Notes under the pieces: generated by a model
Database searches by the model: none
What the model was told of the DNA's origin: nothing
Seen by the model: only the letters and a program-made list of their open reading frames with translations
Assembly: GCF_030463565.1 (NCBI RefSeq)
Contig: NC_134643.1
Span: 126,896,309-126,960,308 of the forward strand
DNA from: Pelecanus crispus
Taxonomy: Eukaryota > Chordata > Aves > Pelecaniformes > Pelecanidae
DNA: 64,000 nucleotides
Direction of reading: 5' to 3'
In this document: piece after piece, positions 11,421-21,583 of the stretch
How the letters are laid out: every line of letters starts with the position of its first letter
Position numbering within the stretch: the first letter of the stretch is position 1
Made by a program: the position numbers and the translations under genes

Positions 11421-12155
11421 GTCCAGTGTCTTTCATTTATTAGTTTCCCTATTTAAAAAAAAAAAAAAAGAAATATTGTTTCCTTTTCTAATCTGAAGCC
11501 ATCTACCCTACCAGAAAAGTGTTTGTGAGCTAATTAAAAAGAGCAGTAAAGACCAAGTCATATGGATTTTATGTGGAGTTAAAGATTATCTTCAGTTCTA
11601 TGCAGAGAACTAGAGCTATACCCAATGAGCTAAACATATAAAAACTGCAGTACAACCCTTTACTACTATTTTGACCCATTATAAATAATTCATATAAACA
11701 AGTCCAGACAAGCATACTGATGTTTTGAGACTCCATGATGCATATTGTTTTCAAATGAAATTGCGGGTGACTTTTATGTCTAAAAACTCTATCTAGTTTA
11801 CCTGAGTTGTATAAGCACATAACAGCACAACCTGTATCTTTAACTCTCATAAGAAATTTAGAGTTCTCGACATTACCTCAGTAAAGTTCTCAAATACCAC
11901 CTACCCACCCATCACCTGCCTCTCTTCTGATATGCTCCATTTTTATAATCTGCAGTTCTAAATTCTCACTGGGCAAAAGGAACTGCTGCTTAGGTGATTC
12001 CTTGACCATGGTTAAATGTTTTCACCTATTTCAGTTTGGAAGTATGATGAACTAGGTGGAGGGCAAAGAGGGTATTTCATCCCATCATTTCCTTACTAGC
12101 AATAATCACACATGCACAGAGGCAATTATCTTGATTTTTTAAATTTATTTTACAG

Positions 12156-12239
12156 ATCCTGTTTCCTGTTTCAACAAAACTGAGTTTTGCTTACCACAAA
12201 ATACTGGCTGTCCTGACTTAAAATATATCGTATGCTCAC
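12156..12239 (+). CDS. Short cysteine-containing exon before SEA 2
   Basis: This 84 bp exon, phase 1 at both ends, has acceptor ATTTTACAG and donor TCAC|GTAAG. It encodes DPVSCFNKTEFCLPQNTGC and a final Cys, four cysteines in 28 residues, with sequon NKTE. No known domain is recognised. By position it is a disulphide-bonded lead-in to the second SEA domain. Confidence rests on the splice sites, phase and absence of stops. Confidence 0.6.
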
Positions 12240-12824
12240 GTAAGTTTTATAGAATTTGTTTATTCATAACTATGGGGCATCATTTCACAGTATAGTATCT
12301 TTCATGAGTATTTTGCCATCTGCTTTATTATGTCACTTCACATAGCACCTGAAGTTCACACTTCTTTGGTAAGGAAGCTGCCTTCATCAAACTTCAGTGT
12401 CAGCTTCCAGCTCTATTTTTAGTCTGGACTCTTCTATGTAAAGCATACTTCTTTTGGCTTAGGGCTCATCCTGGGAGGATTGAAACGTACTCAGTGTCTT
12501 GCAGAATCTAATAGACTGATCTTGCTTCTGTTGGAATCAATGGGAGAGTGGCTGTTGAATTAGGGAGCAGGATGCACCTTGAATAATATAGGAATGACTA
12601 ACAAGTTGTGAGAATTGTGATGGCTGACAAATTTGAAAAGGAGAGATTCAGCTCTTGGAGGTTCAGAAGCCAGTGCATTAGATACATGATACACTTTCTT
12701 ATTATTTGATTGGTTTCTGTTTTTATCAATTAGTATTATAAATACATGAGATAATAAAGTCCAAAAAGCAAGTGTGGAGCAACATCCTGGGATTCACCGA
12801 ATTGTTTCACTTTTTTTTTTCCAG

Positions 12825-12937
12825 ATTACCAAGCATTTACCTGCAGTGTTTTGTTAAAAAGCCAGACATTTAATCATACGCTTTATAACTCTGATAGTGA
12901 AGGCTACAAAACAATGTCTGAAAGTATCAAAACAGAA
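12825..12937 (+). CDS. UMODL1: SEA domain 2, first half
   Basis: This 113 bp exon (phase 1 in, phase 0 out) has acceptor TTTTTTTTTTCCAG and donor ACAGAA|GTAAG. It encodes HYQAFTCSVLLKSQTFNHTL, then YNSDSEGYKTMSESIKTE: the first strand, an N-S-D-S turn and helix 1 of a SEA fold. Length and phases equal those of the matching exon of SEA 1. Sequon NHTL is present. Confidence 0.75.
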
Positions 12938-14454
12938 GTAAGTTGCTATAATCTCCTTTGTCATTATGAATGAACTAAGAAAAGTTTAGCAACATCAGTG
13001 TCCTAGATTCATTCTTAAATCAAGATTGTGACAGGAGAAAACAGCATAGGAAGCATAAGAACTGTCTTGACCGAAGGAGAGAAAGCATGTTGTCCCATGA
13101 GGGGGGGTATGTTTGCTAACTCATCCTCAAATGTAAGATGTTTAGTGAAAGGCATTTTGAAATTCTATTTTTATAAGCACAAGGAACCTACCATTCTGTT
13201 TATTTTCTCCCACCTTACTAAGCAGATATCTGTGGAAATAGAAAAAGAATAGTGCTCAAAAATAACATTTCAACACATACTTGGAAATATGGGACCTTTA
13301 CAAGTGTGTACTGTTGGTCCAGATCACTGTGAATTTGCTTCACGGTGGTGGTGGCAGTGGCAGACTGGAGAGGTGTCAGGAAGACCATATCAGGGACGAA
13401 CTGAAGAGAGAACGTAGAAGCTTAGAGACAGTGGATGAGCCTAGTAAAGCTGACATGCAGAAGCAGCAGTCTGCCACTCAGCTGTCTTCAGCAGGATGTT
13501 AAAGAAAAGGAGTAATAATTTACACATCTCTCAGGAGTCCTGATATACTTGAGTCTGTCGGAAAGGTAAAACTACTGTAAGATTGGGGTGGACTACTTTT
13601 AAATAACTAACACAGAAAATTATTTTTAGTGTGATTATCATACCTTTTAGCTAAGAGTCTCCATGGATTTCATAAGCAGTAATTCATTTGTTCTCACAAT
13701 GCCAACTCCTTGTAACCTTGTCCTATGACTGCTAGTGTCTCCGTTTCACGGACAGAAAATTTACATGAGTGAATTTAAAAGGATTCCTCCAACCTGACTG
13801 AATGCAACAGGAGTCCCTTTACTGTCTTGTAATAAGCTTTCACTCAGGCTGTGTGCTACATGCCAGCATGACTGTTACCACACTTCTCTTTAAAAAAATG
13901 GCAAAACCAAGGAGAGGCTGTACTAACATGATAGAAAATGTAGTCAATTTCTCTGTTGGATTTTTTTTTACAATTTGAATATTGAACTATTTGTTTTAAA
14001 TTCCATAGTACTATCACCCTATAGTTGTAGTTTTGAAATTTTACACTTTCACCTGCGTAGGCCAGGTTTCCTATCTAGACTGCTCATCATGGTGAGGAAA
14101 AGAAAAGCATTTTTGGAGTCTCTGGCCAGAGAACTTAATGTGACTTGTAGTTTGGAGTGGGGGTTTATCGCACAGAGAAAGATGGAGGCAGACAACTGGG
14201 CAGTGATTCAGAACAGAGTTTGTTATCGTCTATGAAAAATAGAAATCTTTCAGACTTTTCAGGTAGAATATCATATTTTTCCATAGCAAGAAAACACCTT
14301 TTTTTTTCAGTGGGTTGAATAAAACCACTAATTTTCTGTAAAGATCAGTCCTGGCAGAAATGTTTCAACCACTCTTACTTAGAAGGGAGGACTGCTTGTT
14401 CTTGCCCTACAACCACATGAAAGTGCTGGGCAAGACTGTACTTTTGGAGATATC

Positions 14455-14545
14455 AGTATAAACCTGAAATCATTCCAACTGGTATAATGGGATTACACTT
14501 AGTTTATGCCAGAATGATTGAGTGACAAATCAGGCCCTTGTCTCT
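14455..14545. repeat. Possible ancient amniote interspersed repeat
   Basis: Wording such as ATAAACCTGAAATCATTCCA and TGAGTGACAAATCAGGCCC resembles a short palindromic repeat family common in bird and turtle introns. It was recognised by eye only. Confidence 0.3.
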
Positions 14546-15090
14546 CTTTGCATAGTTATTCTGTAACATCATGATTTTGATAATCTGGTGATAAAAACAT
14601 TTTAGCTGTTCTAGACCTCTAACGTCAAGTTCTGCACTGGTAGTGCGTGGATGACCATGTTAGAAGTTTAGTTGTACGTGTTAAAAAAGCTAGGGGACAC
14701 TGAAGATAGCTTTAGAAATGTTAGGTGCACTTTGTAAATTCCAAATTTTGTACAGTCAGGGTCCCATATGGGTTTGTAGCCTGTGGAGGAGGACAACTAG
14801 TTTCAATGCATTACCCATTGATAGCTAGCTAAACAGATTACTGCTTTGGAAGTCAAACTTTGATTTCATATTTTCAATCACAGACTGTGTGTTGTTCCGG
14901 AATCCTCCTTCAGTAAGACTTTTAGACAAAAATTACTGTCATCATTTGGTTATTTGTTATTCCAAAGAGATTACCCTAAAAGAATGTTAAGTGCAGACAA
15001 AGAATATCCTGATGTGTGTACGATGTGTGCATTCCTGCTCTGCCTCAATTGACTGACACATGCAACAAATATCAATTTCAATTTACGCAG

Positions 15091-15289
15091 GTTGTTAGAG
15101 AAATGCGCATTAAACTGAAAGATGACCACTTCGATATCATTATGCTTGGATTCAGACCTGGGAGTGTGATTGCTTATTTTATTTCTCTACTGCAAAAACA
15201 AGAGCCCATCGTTGTGACACTTATGCAGGCATACTTAAGTCAAATATTAAAGAGCAAGTTTGGTGACGATACTGAAGTAACTGTACAAT
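15091..15289 (+). CDS. UMODL1: SEA domain 2, second half with GSV motif
   Basis: This 199 bp exon (phase 0 in, phase 1 out) has acceptor TTTACGCAG and donor CAAT|GTAAG. It encodes VVREMRIKLKDDHFDIIMLG, then FRPGSVIAYFISLLQ (Gly codon at 15160), and ends FGDDTEVTVQ. GSVIA is a good match to the SEA autoproteolysis site. The first-half exon lies 2.1 kb upstream. It is followed by the membrane exon, which makes this the membrane-proximal SEA domain, the usual arrangement in shed membrane mucins. Confidence 0.8.
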
Positions 15290-16601
15290 GTAAGTGACGT
15301 TGAAACAGCTTCTCCGTGATGGTGCGTGGATTAAAGGGTCAGATCTCCTGCTCTTCACAAAAGCTGATAAATTAACTTCTTTCTTTTAAGAGATTCAAGT
15401 ATATAAGATAACCTATTTAAACAGTCACAGAACACATAGTCCAGGTATCATGTAGATTACGGATCTGTTTTAAAGAGCCACTGCACATACCCAGTGGGTT
15501 CTCTTCACCCAGAAGGGTTTTCTTCACATAGAGGGAGGGTTAGGTAAGCTTCTTGTTGCAGCATGTTTTATCTTTGTACCCTCCATGCTGATTCTAAAAG
15601 TCTGGCTTTCAGTGGAGAAGGGGATGAGGAGACTTATTCTGTAATGGCATCTGCAATACTTCTCTCTGGATAGAGATGTGAAGGAAGGGTTCACCTCTTC
15701 TGTTGGACAACCCTCGAAAACCTTTGGCCCCTGCTTCCCTGGCCAAAGGCAGTGTGGATTTAGCAACCAAAGTACTGCAGAGATGCGGAGAGGCTGAGAG
15801 GGAAAGTAGAAATTGTGCAGAAGGATATTAATCCAAAATACAGCATCTGTCATGCTCATGGTAGTGGTAATGTGCTTGTTGCCTTGAGCTGCTATGAGTT
15901 GGGGGCTTTTCATGCAACATAGATGCTCCTTCTGCCCCAGTTAATACCCTCTTTCTGTAAAATGCTGGCTAGCACTATAATTTAGTCCATGTGCCTTTCC
16001 ACCATTACTACACACATCTTTACCACAGAGATGAGATATGCTTACATGTGCCACAGGCTTTTCATTGCCTTTATCTGGCAATCAGGAAGCTTTCTGGTTT
16101 TGGCCTATCAGTTTAGAGACTTTGGTTTCAGTGGACTGTCTTGTGGAGCAAGACATGGGTAGGTGTGAGTACCGCTGGCAGACCAGGTCCCGATTAATTT
16201 CACAAAGTTGCTTGTGCAAGTACAAGGAGGACTGTGAGGGTTAAATTATGTACAGCTCCATTTCATGGTCCTTTTTCACACCTTGGAGTGACTCTTTGTT
16301 GAGGTGCAGACTGGAGTTGTCTCCTCCCAGAACCTTCCAGATACTTTCCACCAAGCAAATCCTCAGAGCTGCTGATTATGGATGTCACCATATCACAAGG
16401 ATATGGATCACAAGGACCTTCAGAGAGAGAATTTTCTAGTTAATAAATCTTTACTATGTACAAAAACATTTTTAATATTATTCAAAAGCTTAAAAGCTGC
16501 CAAACAGTAAAAGGCAGATGTTACTTAGGGCTCCAAGCTTTCTTACAGCTACTTTTTACTGCTTCTAGCTAACATTTCTAAAATGTGTTCTAAATTTCCA
16601 G

Positions 16602-16739
16602 CTCTGTCTGCTCAGTCATCAAGTGAAAAAAGTTCCCCCTGGAAAGTGGCAGTGATTGTCCTTGGAGTTTTACTTGGAGTTGCATTAGTGCTGATTTTTC
16701 TGGTAACATTGGTTCACATCTATATGAAGAAAAGAATGG
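16602..16739 (+). CDS. Transmembrane exon
   Basis: This 138 bp exon, phase 1 at both ends, has acceptor AAATTTCCAG and donor ATGG|GTAAAT. It encodes a Ser-rich stalk (SLSAQSSSEKSSP), a hydrophobic span of about 25 residues starting WKVAVIVLGVLLGV and ending in LVHIYM, and then the basic stop-transfer KKRM. This predicts a type I single-pass membrane protein with a cytoplasmic C-terminus. In UMODL1 a ZP domain precedes the membrane end; none is visible here. If the donor is not used, the frame reads on for 20 codons to a stop at 16796-16798, a possible short-tailed isoform. Confidence 0.75.
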
Positions 16740-16989
16740 GTAAATATTTGGTTGAACCGCAAGGACTCCTGGGAAACTTTGTCTACAAGCACTTATAATA
16801 TAAGCCATCAGTTTCATTTACATATTTTGGGTAAGGGGAAAAATTAATATATTTGTCTTAAAAGTCTATGTTAATTGTTTATATTAACTTAAGATAACTC
16901 TACCCTCTCCTTCCCAATGTCCGTCACCAAATTCCTGAACTCCTAACAACCTCTAATGAATCATACTGTGCAACCTGCTCTACATGAAC

Positions 16990-17062
16990 CTGCTTTAGCA
17001 GGGGGGGGTTGGACTAGATGATCTCCAGAGGTCCCTTCCAACCCCAACCATTCTGTGATCCT
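16990..17062 (+). mobile_element. CR1 LINE 3' end fragment
   Basis: GGTTGGACTAGATGATCTCC followed by AGAGGTCCCTTCCAACCCC and CATTCTGTGATCC is the typical conserved 3' tail of bird CR1 retroposons in plus orientation. It lies in the last intron of the mucin-like gene. Confidence 0.9.
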
Positions 17063-18613
17063 TTTAACGGATCTCAGGTACGGAATGGGGAATTCTCCCC
17101 ATTGTACATGTGGTAGAGTGAGACAGAGAGAAACTTCCGTTCAGACTATCCACTGCAGGTATTGCAATGATTATTGACTGTTCAGAGAGACAGGATCCGA
17201 ACTACTCAATACTCACTTATATTTAGATGACACAGCAAATGGAGTGACTGATCTTAGTACCTATGGCAGGTCACCTGACTGCACAGCTGAGCCCAGAGTC
17301 ATCCTGTTGGGCTTTATGCACTTGGTCAAGGGTGATTCACCTCACCTGAGAGTTTTGGCACCACATGAAGATGCCTCTTTCTCTCCAGTGACCGCAGAAT
17401 GAGTCCAGGACAATTAGGGTTCTAGCATGTGCAGGTTGGTTAGGAGTCTGAAGGGAAGTGGGATAGATCTAGGCTATATGGACTTGCTACAGGAGTCTCT
17501 GGTGGAGCAGGAATTTGATCTGGAGGCTTCTGAATACAAGGTTAATCTCCTTACTTGTTGGGTTATGAAGAAACAAAAGCCTTTATGTGACAAATGTATT
17601 GCATTCTAAATACAGGTGTGGTTTGAGAGGAAATCAGTAATTGCATAGCCTTAACATGTTGCTAGATGGGGGGAGACAAAAGGTTAATTTGGGCTGAAGG
17701 ATTTTACTCATTTATTTTAGCCTGTCAGAAATGGTTGGCTGGGCAAGGCTGTGTCATATAGTGCCATTTTGCCTTGCTCTTGATAATCTCAAAGTAGAGT
17801 CTGCTAAAAGCAATCTGAAGGATCCTGTGGCATTGGACCGGACCTTGTGGTTTAGAGCAATGAAAAGAAATGGCCTTTATCTGTTTTCACCCCTCTTAGC
17901 TGCAGTCCCAGTGAAGTTACACTCTGTTTCTCCTGTGGTGTATTTTTTCTGCTTGGAACATGTTGTTGAACAAATGATAAAGGGCAGTATATTGTTGTAC
18001 ATATTTTCAGTAGGATTTATAGGATTTATGTATTTCATCTCAAACCAGTTCTCCCTGTGTCTGTGTATTTTGTCTGTATGCCAACGCTCTGCATTCCTGT
18101 CGAAGCAGTGAACATCCTGTGATGTTGAGGCCCTGGCTTATGCCCTCCGAACAGTTCAGGTCCTTTGTCTTTGTGGATTACGTCATGGTTAGTTGGCATG
18201 GGTTAGAGTAAGGGGGTGTCCAGAACTGTAGCATGTTGTGGGACATCAGCAGACAAAGGACCTCAGCAGAGCGGTGGTGCACAAGCAACTCCGCTGTCTT
18301 CTGGGTGCATTTTTTTTATAACTCCTTTCCTGCACTACAGTATGGCTCCTGGAGGAACCTTTGCCAAGGACCCTGGTTAAGCAGAAGGCTGAAGCCATCT
18401 TATGCACTGGCCTTGCTGCAGAAAGGCTGATTTAGTTCAGGCTCACCCTGATGAAGGAAGTCACATCCAGCCTTGCTCCTCTGTCCTTGGCTTAGCAGCA
18501 GTGTTACTGTGCAAGGCCAATGGGCTGTGCTGGTTGAGAAGGGAAGGCTGTGTGAGTACCTAGAGCATCTTTGTACATAAGACTGTGTTGGTGGTTTATG
18601 TTCCTGTCTGGAA

Positions 18614-18641
18614 TTTTTTTTTTTTTTTTTTTTTTTTTTTT
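18614..18641 (+). repeat. Poly-T run (28 T)
   Basis: An uninterrupted T tract directly before a CAG acceptor-like site. It could be the polypyrimidine tract of the last exon or the reversed poly-A tail of an insertion. Confidence 0.9.
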
Positions 18642-18644
18642 CAG

Positions 18645-19190
18645 GGAGCTATGGAAGAAGGGTCTTGCATGACTTGCTCTCCCTTTCCTTCCATGTAGTA
18701 AGTATCAGCTTGGCTGTCCTTCTGCTCAGGTCTGAGGTATAGACTCACAGCCCACCTCACTGATGGGAAGTCAGTGTGATTAATATTTGTCAAACTTATT
18801 TTATGTGGGTTTTAAACATAGCTAGCTCTGGTGCTGTGTTTACTGAGCATTCACATAGCAGTCACTTGACAATGTATCCTGTCAGTAAATGCAAGTTCCC
18901 CAGTGTGCTGTGTGTTGAAAATAAAAGCGAGCGCTCTTGCTTATATTAATACTGTTTTCTTTCTTTTTTGAGGGGTCTACTTTGAATAGCAAACTCTCAT
19001 TGTTAGTAAACCTTTCTGATGTCCTTGCAAATAATGTTGATATAAAAACCATGTACAGCAGGCTTGTTCTACGGAATCCTGGGACTTGTTAATGCAAAAC
19101 ATATTTAAACTCTCTGAAGAAAATTGATGTTTTAAATTATTTTCTCAAAAATGCTTTACAAATAAATGTCTATTTTTATGATTTTGCATT
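18645..19190 (+). CDS. Candidate last exon and 3' UTR of the mucin/SEA gene
   Basis: The acceptor (poly-T then CAG) is strong and phase 1 is open. Joined to the membrane exon it would add GSYGRRVLHDLLSLSF and about 16 more residues to a stop near 18740, followed by a UTR with two AATAAA signals. The tail resembles nothing I know. Rival ends are read-through after 16739 (20 codons), an acceptor before 17389 giving VTAE and a stop, and an acceptor before 17727 opening a 127-codon frame. Only the presence of a polyadenylation region nearby favours this one. Confidence 0.3.
18920..18925 (+). terminator. Polyadenylation signal AATAAA (candidate)
   Basis: AATAAA about 275 bp after the candidate last-exon acceptor. 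The downstream region is T-rich. It is the first of two candidates for the gene's 3' end. Confidence 0.4.
19161..19166 (+). terminator. Polyadenylation signal AATAAA (candidate)
   Basis: AATAAA followed within 40 bp by T- and TG-rich sequence, a usual cleavage-stimulation context. It is the second candidate for the 3' end of the mucin-like gene. Confidence 0.45.
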
Positions 19191-19584
19191 CTGAAGGCAT
19201 CTGCTGTTCTTATTTTGTCATGTAATCTGGAGCCTCTTTTAGCTGCAGGAGGGGAGGGTGGCCAATACTATCAACAAGAGAGCTGACCTTGATCCAGTAT
19301 ACAATTACACAGAGGCATGATCTCTTTGAGCTAGATTAAACAAGAGAAGCTAGATCTAATGGATCTAGCCTTATTTTTTTCCCTACCCCAATAAAAATCA
19401 CCCTACCACCATACTGTGGTGTCCAGACTCTGAGAACTCCCTGAAAATGAGGGCAGGAGTAGCCAGAGCTCCCCCTTCCACAGGGGATCGCTTCCAAGCA
19501 GCATTCAGACAGGCTCATGCATATTCCCTACTTAGAGCGATGCAGGCCCAGCAAGAGGGACAGGGAAATAAATGACTGATGATA

Positions 19585-19672
19585 AGATACTCAAAGGTAT
19601 CTAGGTAGCTGGCTCCTGTTGATATCGGTGGGATTTAAGCAGCCCCTACATCTTTGTGGATCAGGGTCTATA
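19585..19672. repeat. Possible ancient amniote palindromic repeat
   Basis: CTCAAAGGTATCTAGGTAG ... GTGGGATTTAAG ... GGATCAGGGTCT resembles the reverse of a family ending in CCTTTGAGGATCTGGGCC. A similar trace lies near 41366-41440 and another near 50548-50590. The identification is tentative. Confidence 0.35.
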
Positions 19673-21298
19673 TGACTGAGGGAAGGCACTTTGCCTGTTT
19701 CAGACTCAGATTTTTTCCCCTGGAACTGTCTGACATTATTACCCAGAAAAACTTGAGCTGCTCTGCCTTCAAGAGATAGGAAGGAGCCAGTGTCTGAACT
19801 GCAGAACTACACAAGTCTGATTTCCTAGGGGCTGGCATCCTGTATGCTCTATACCCCATCACTGCAGTAACCCACATTCGCATATCCATGACCTCCCCTG
19901 CCCCCCATCCATGGTCATTCCACAGTGCCAACTTTTCTCCCACACTGCCTCCAGTCTTGCCTCCTCCTTCTCATCCTCTAGACCTGTTTGGCTGTACAAG
20001 AGATGGCATAGCCTGTGTAATGGTTGAGCTTTCCCTTAGTGCAAGCAGTATTAAAAGCCTCTGATTTTCACCATACTTCAGTGACCTCAGTATACTGTAT
20101 GGAGACACCTGAGCCTCTCTTTGGAGGCATCTACATCGTTTCAAGTTTAGTTGAAATTCGCCAACATTTGCAGAAGTTCTTTGGAAGGTCAACAGCTGAA
20201 TAGACAGCTCAGTCACACAAGTCTTATCCGCTTAGACATGTAAACTAAACAATACCTGGCTAAAGATTATCTTGGGAGTTACACAGTGCCCCCAAATTTT
20301 TCAAACACATACACAGTAGAGCCAGACAGCACCGCTGCTGAAAAGGGGTTGGTTTTAAACATTTTTGCTGTATAAAGATGTCCATCTGCCAATTGTTTCC
20401 AGTGTCAACTGGTTCTTTTAAGGACTCAGTTTCTAAACATTTGAGAAATTTAGGGCTGTGCTCAACTTGTGGTTAGAAAGCTTGCAGTGAGAAACTGGGA
20501 TTTGGCCAGCTCATGTTGACTTGGTTGTCTCATGGCCCAAATTAAAAGTTTGCCCTGAGCAACTGAAGCTCTTTGTGCTGTAGGTCACATCTCTCTTCAA
20601 TTACTCTTGCTTTCTGGGGGACACCTGATCTTTGTGTGGTCGAATATATGTGAAATTGTGCTAGAAATTGTAGCAATAATAGATGCTTTAATTCAGAGAA
20701 ATATAAGCTTTTGTTACTGGTGTTGTAAATGCCCTGTTCTAAGATCACTGTGATCCTGTGCTGGCAGCAAGATTAATTCAGGTTAGGCAGGATTATAAAC
20801 AACTCAGGATGCTTTCAGGATGACTTGGTCCTGCCAGGGGTTCAAGGCATTGCCTACATGACCACTCAAGTCACTGAAGACAAGTTCAGCTTACTTTTCT
20901 GCAGTTCTGTGCTCTTCCAGTTTGGTTCGAGTTGTTGCAGTGAGTCAGTGCAGCTGTGTGATCCCTCTACAGATCTGCACAGTCAAGCAAAAAAATCTAC
21001 AGTGTTCACTAGAAAAGGGGGTGTATGGGGGCAAACTTCAAAGCTACTTTAGAGACAAGTCCCTCTCCTACACTTCCAACTTCATAAAGAAAGGTTTGGG
21101 TTTTTTTTAATGATGAGACTGAATGAGTATAACACTACATCTGAGCTTCCAAAAATCTTAATACCTTGATTAGACACGGACGGAAAACTACCCATTCATG
21201 AAGTTATCACGAGAAAATGCTGCACTGTGCAGCAGCAGCCACCAGATGGTGCTCCCTGTACCTGTATCAGCTGCTCCAAAACCTGTTTGCACTAAAAT

Positions 21299-21583
21299 CG
21301 TAGAATCATAGAATCCTTTAGGATGGAAAAGACCTTTGAGATCATCAAGTCCAGCCTAACACTACCAAGTCCACCACTAAGCCAATTAAGGGTAGAGTAA
21401 TAATTAATAATAAGTAAATAATTAAATAAGTAATAATAAGTAAATAAGAATAATTAAATAAAAATAAGTAAATAATAATAGAATCATTCAGGATGGAAAA
21501 GACCTTTAAGATCATCAAGTCCAACCATTAGCCTAACACTACCAAGTCCACCACTAAACCAATTAGGGGTAGAGTAATAATTA
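21299..21583 (-). mobile_element. Two tandem CR1 3' ends, minus strand
   Basis: 21302-21395 and 21480-21573 each read, in reverse, as the CR1 tail. On the plus strand both show GGATGGAAAAGACCTTT and then ATCATCAAGTCCA, and CCACTAA. Both are followed by the same flank, GGTAGAGTAATAATTAAT. The pair is offset by about 170-177 bp with an AT-rich spacer between, so it is a local duplication that included flanking DNA. Confidence 0.9.
21396..21480. repeat. AT-rich AATA/AAGTAAATA simple repeat
   Basis: Irregular tandem AATAAGTAAATAATTAAATA-like repeats between the two CR1 tails. Confidence 0.9.

Larger units (their letters stand above)
4729..18644 (+). other. Introns of the mucin/FN3/SEA gene
   Basis: The intervals between the exons listed here all have GT-AG ends. 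The longest are 9147-12155 (holding a decayed minus-strand CR1/L3-type LINE), 12938-15090 and 15290-16601. In 4729-5602, 5855-6848, 6962-7294, 8196-8903 and 12240-12824 I see no further exon that I can support. A 16 bp direct duplication of a TATACTGAAATGA-type motif lies near 5949-5987. The stretch 16740-18644 contains a CR1 3' end and the uncertain C-terminal exon or exons. Confidence 0.6.
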
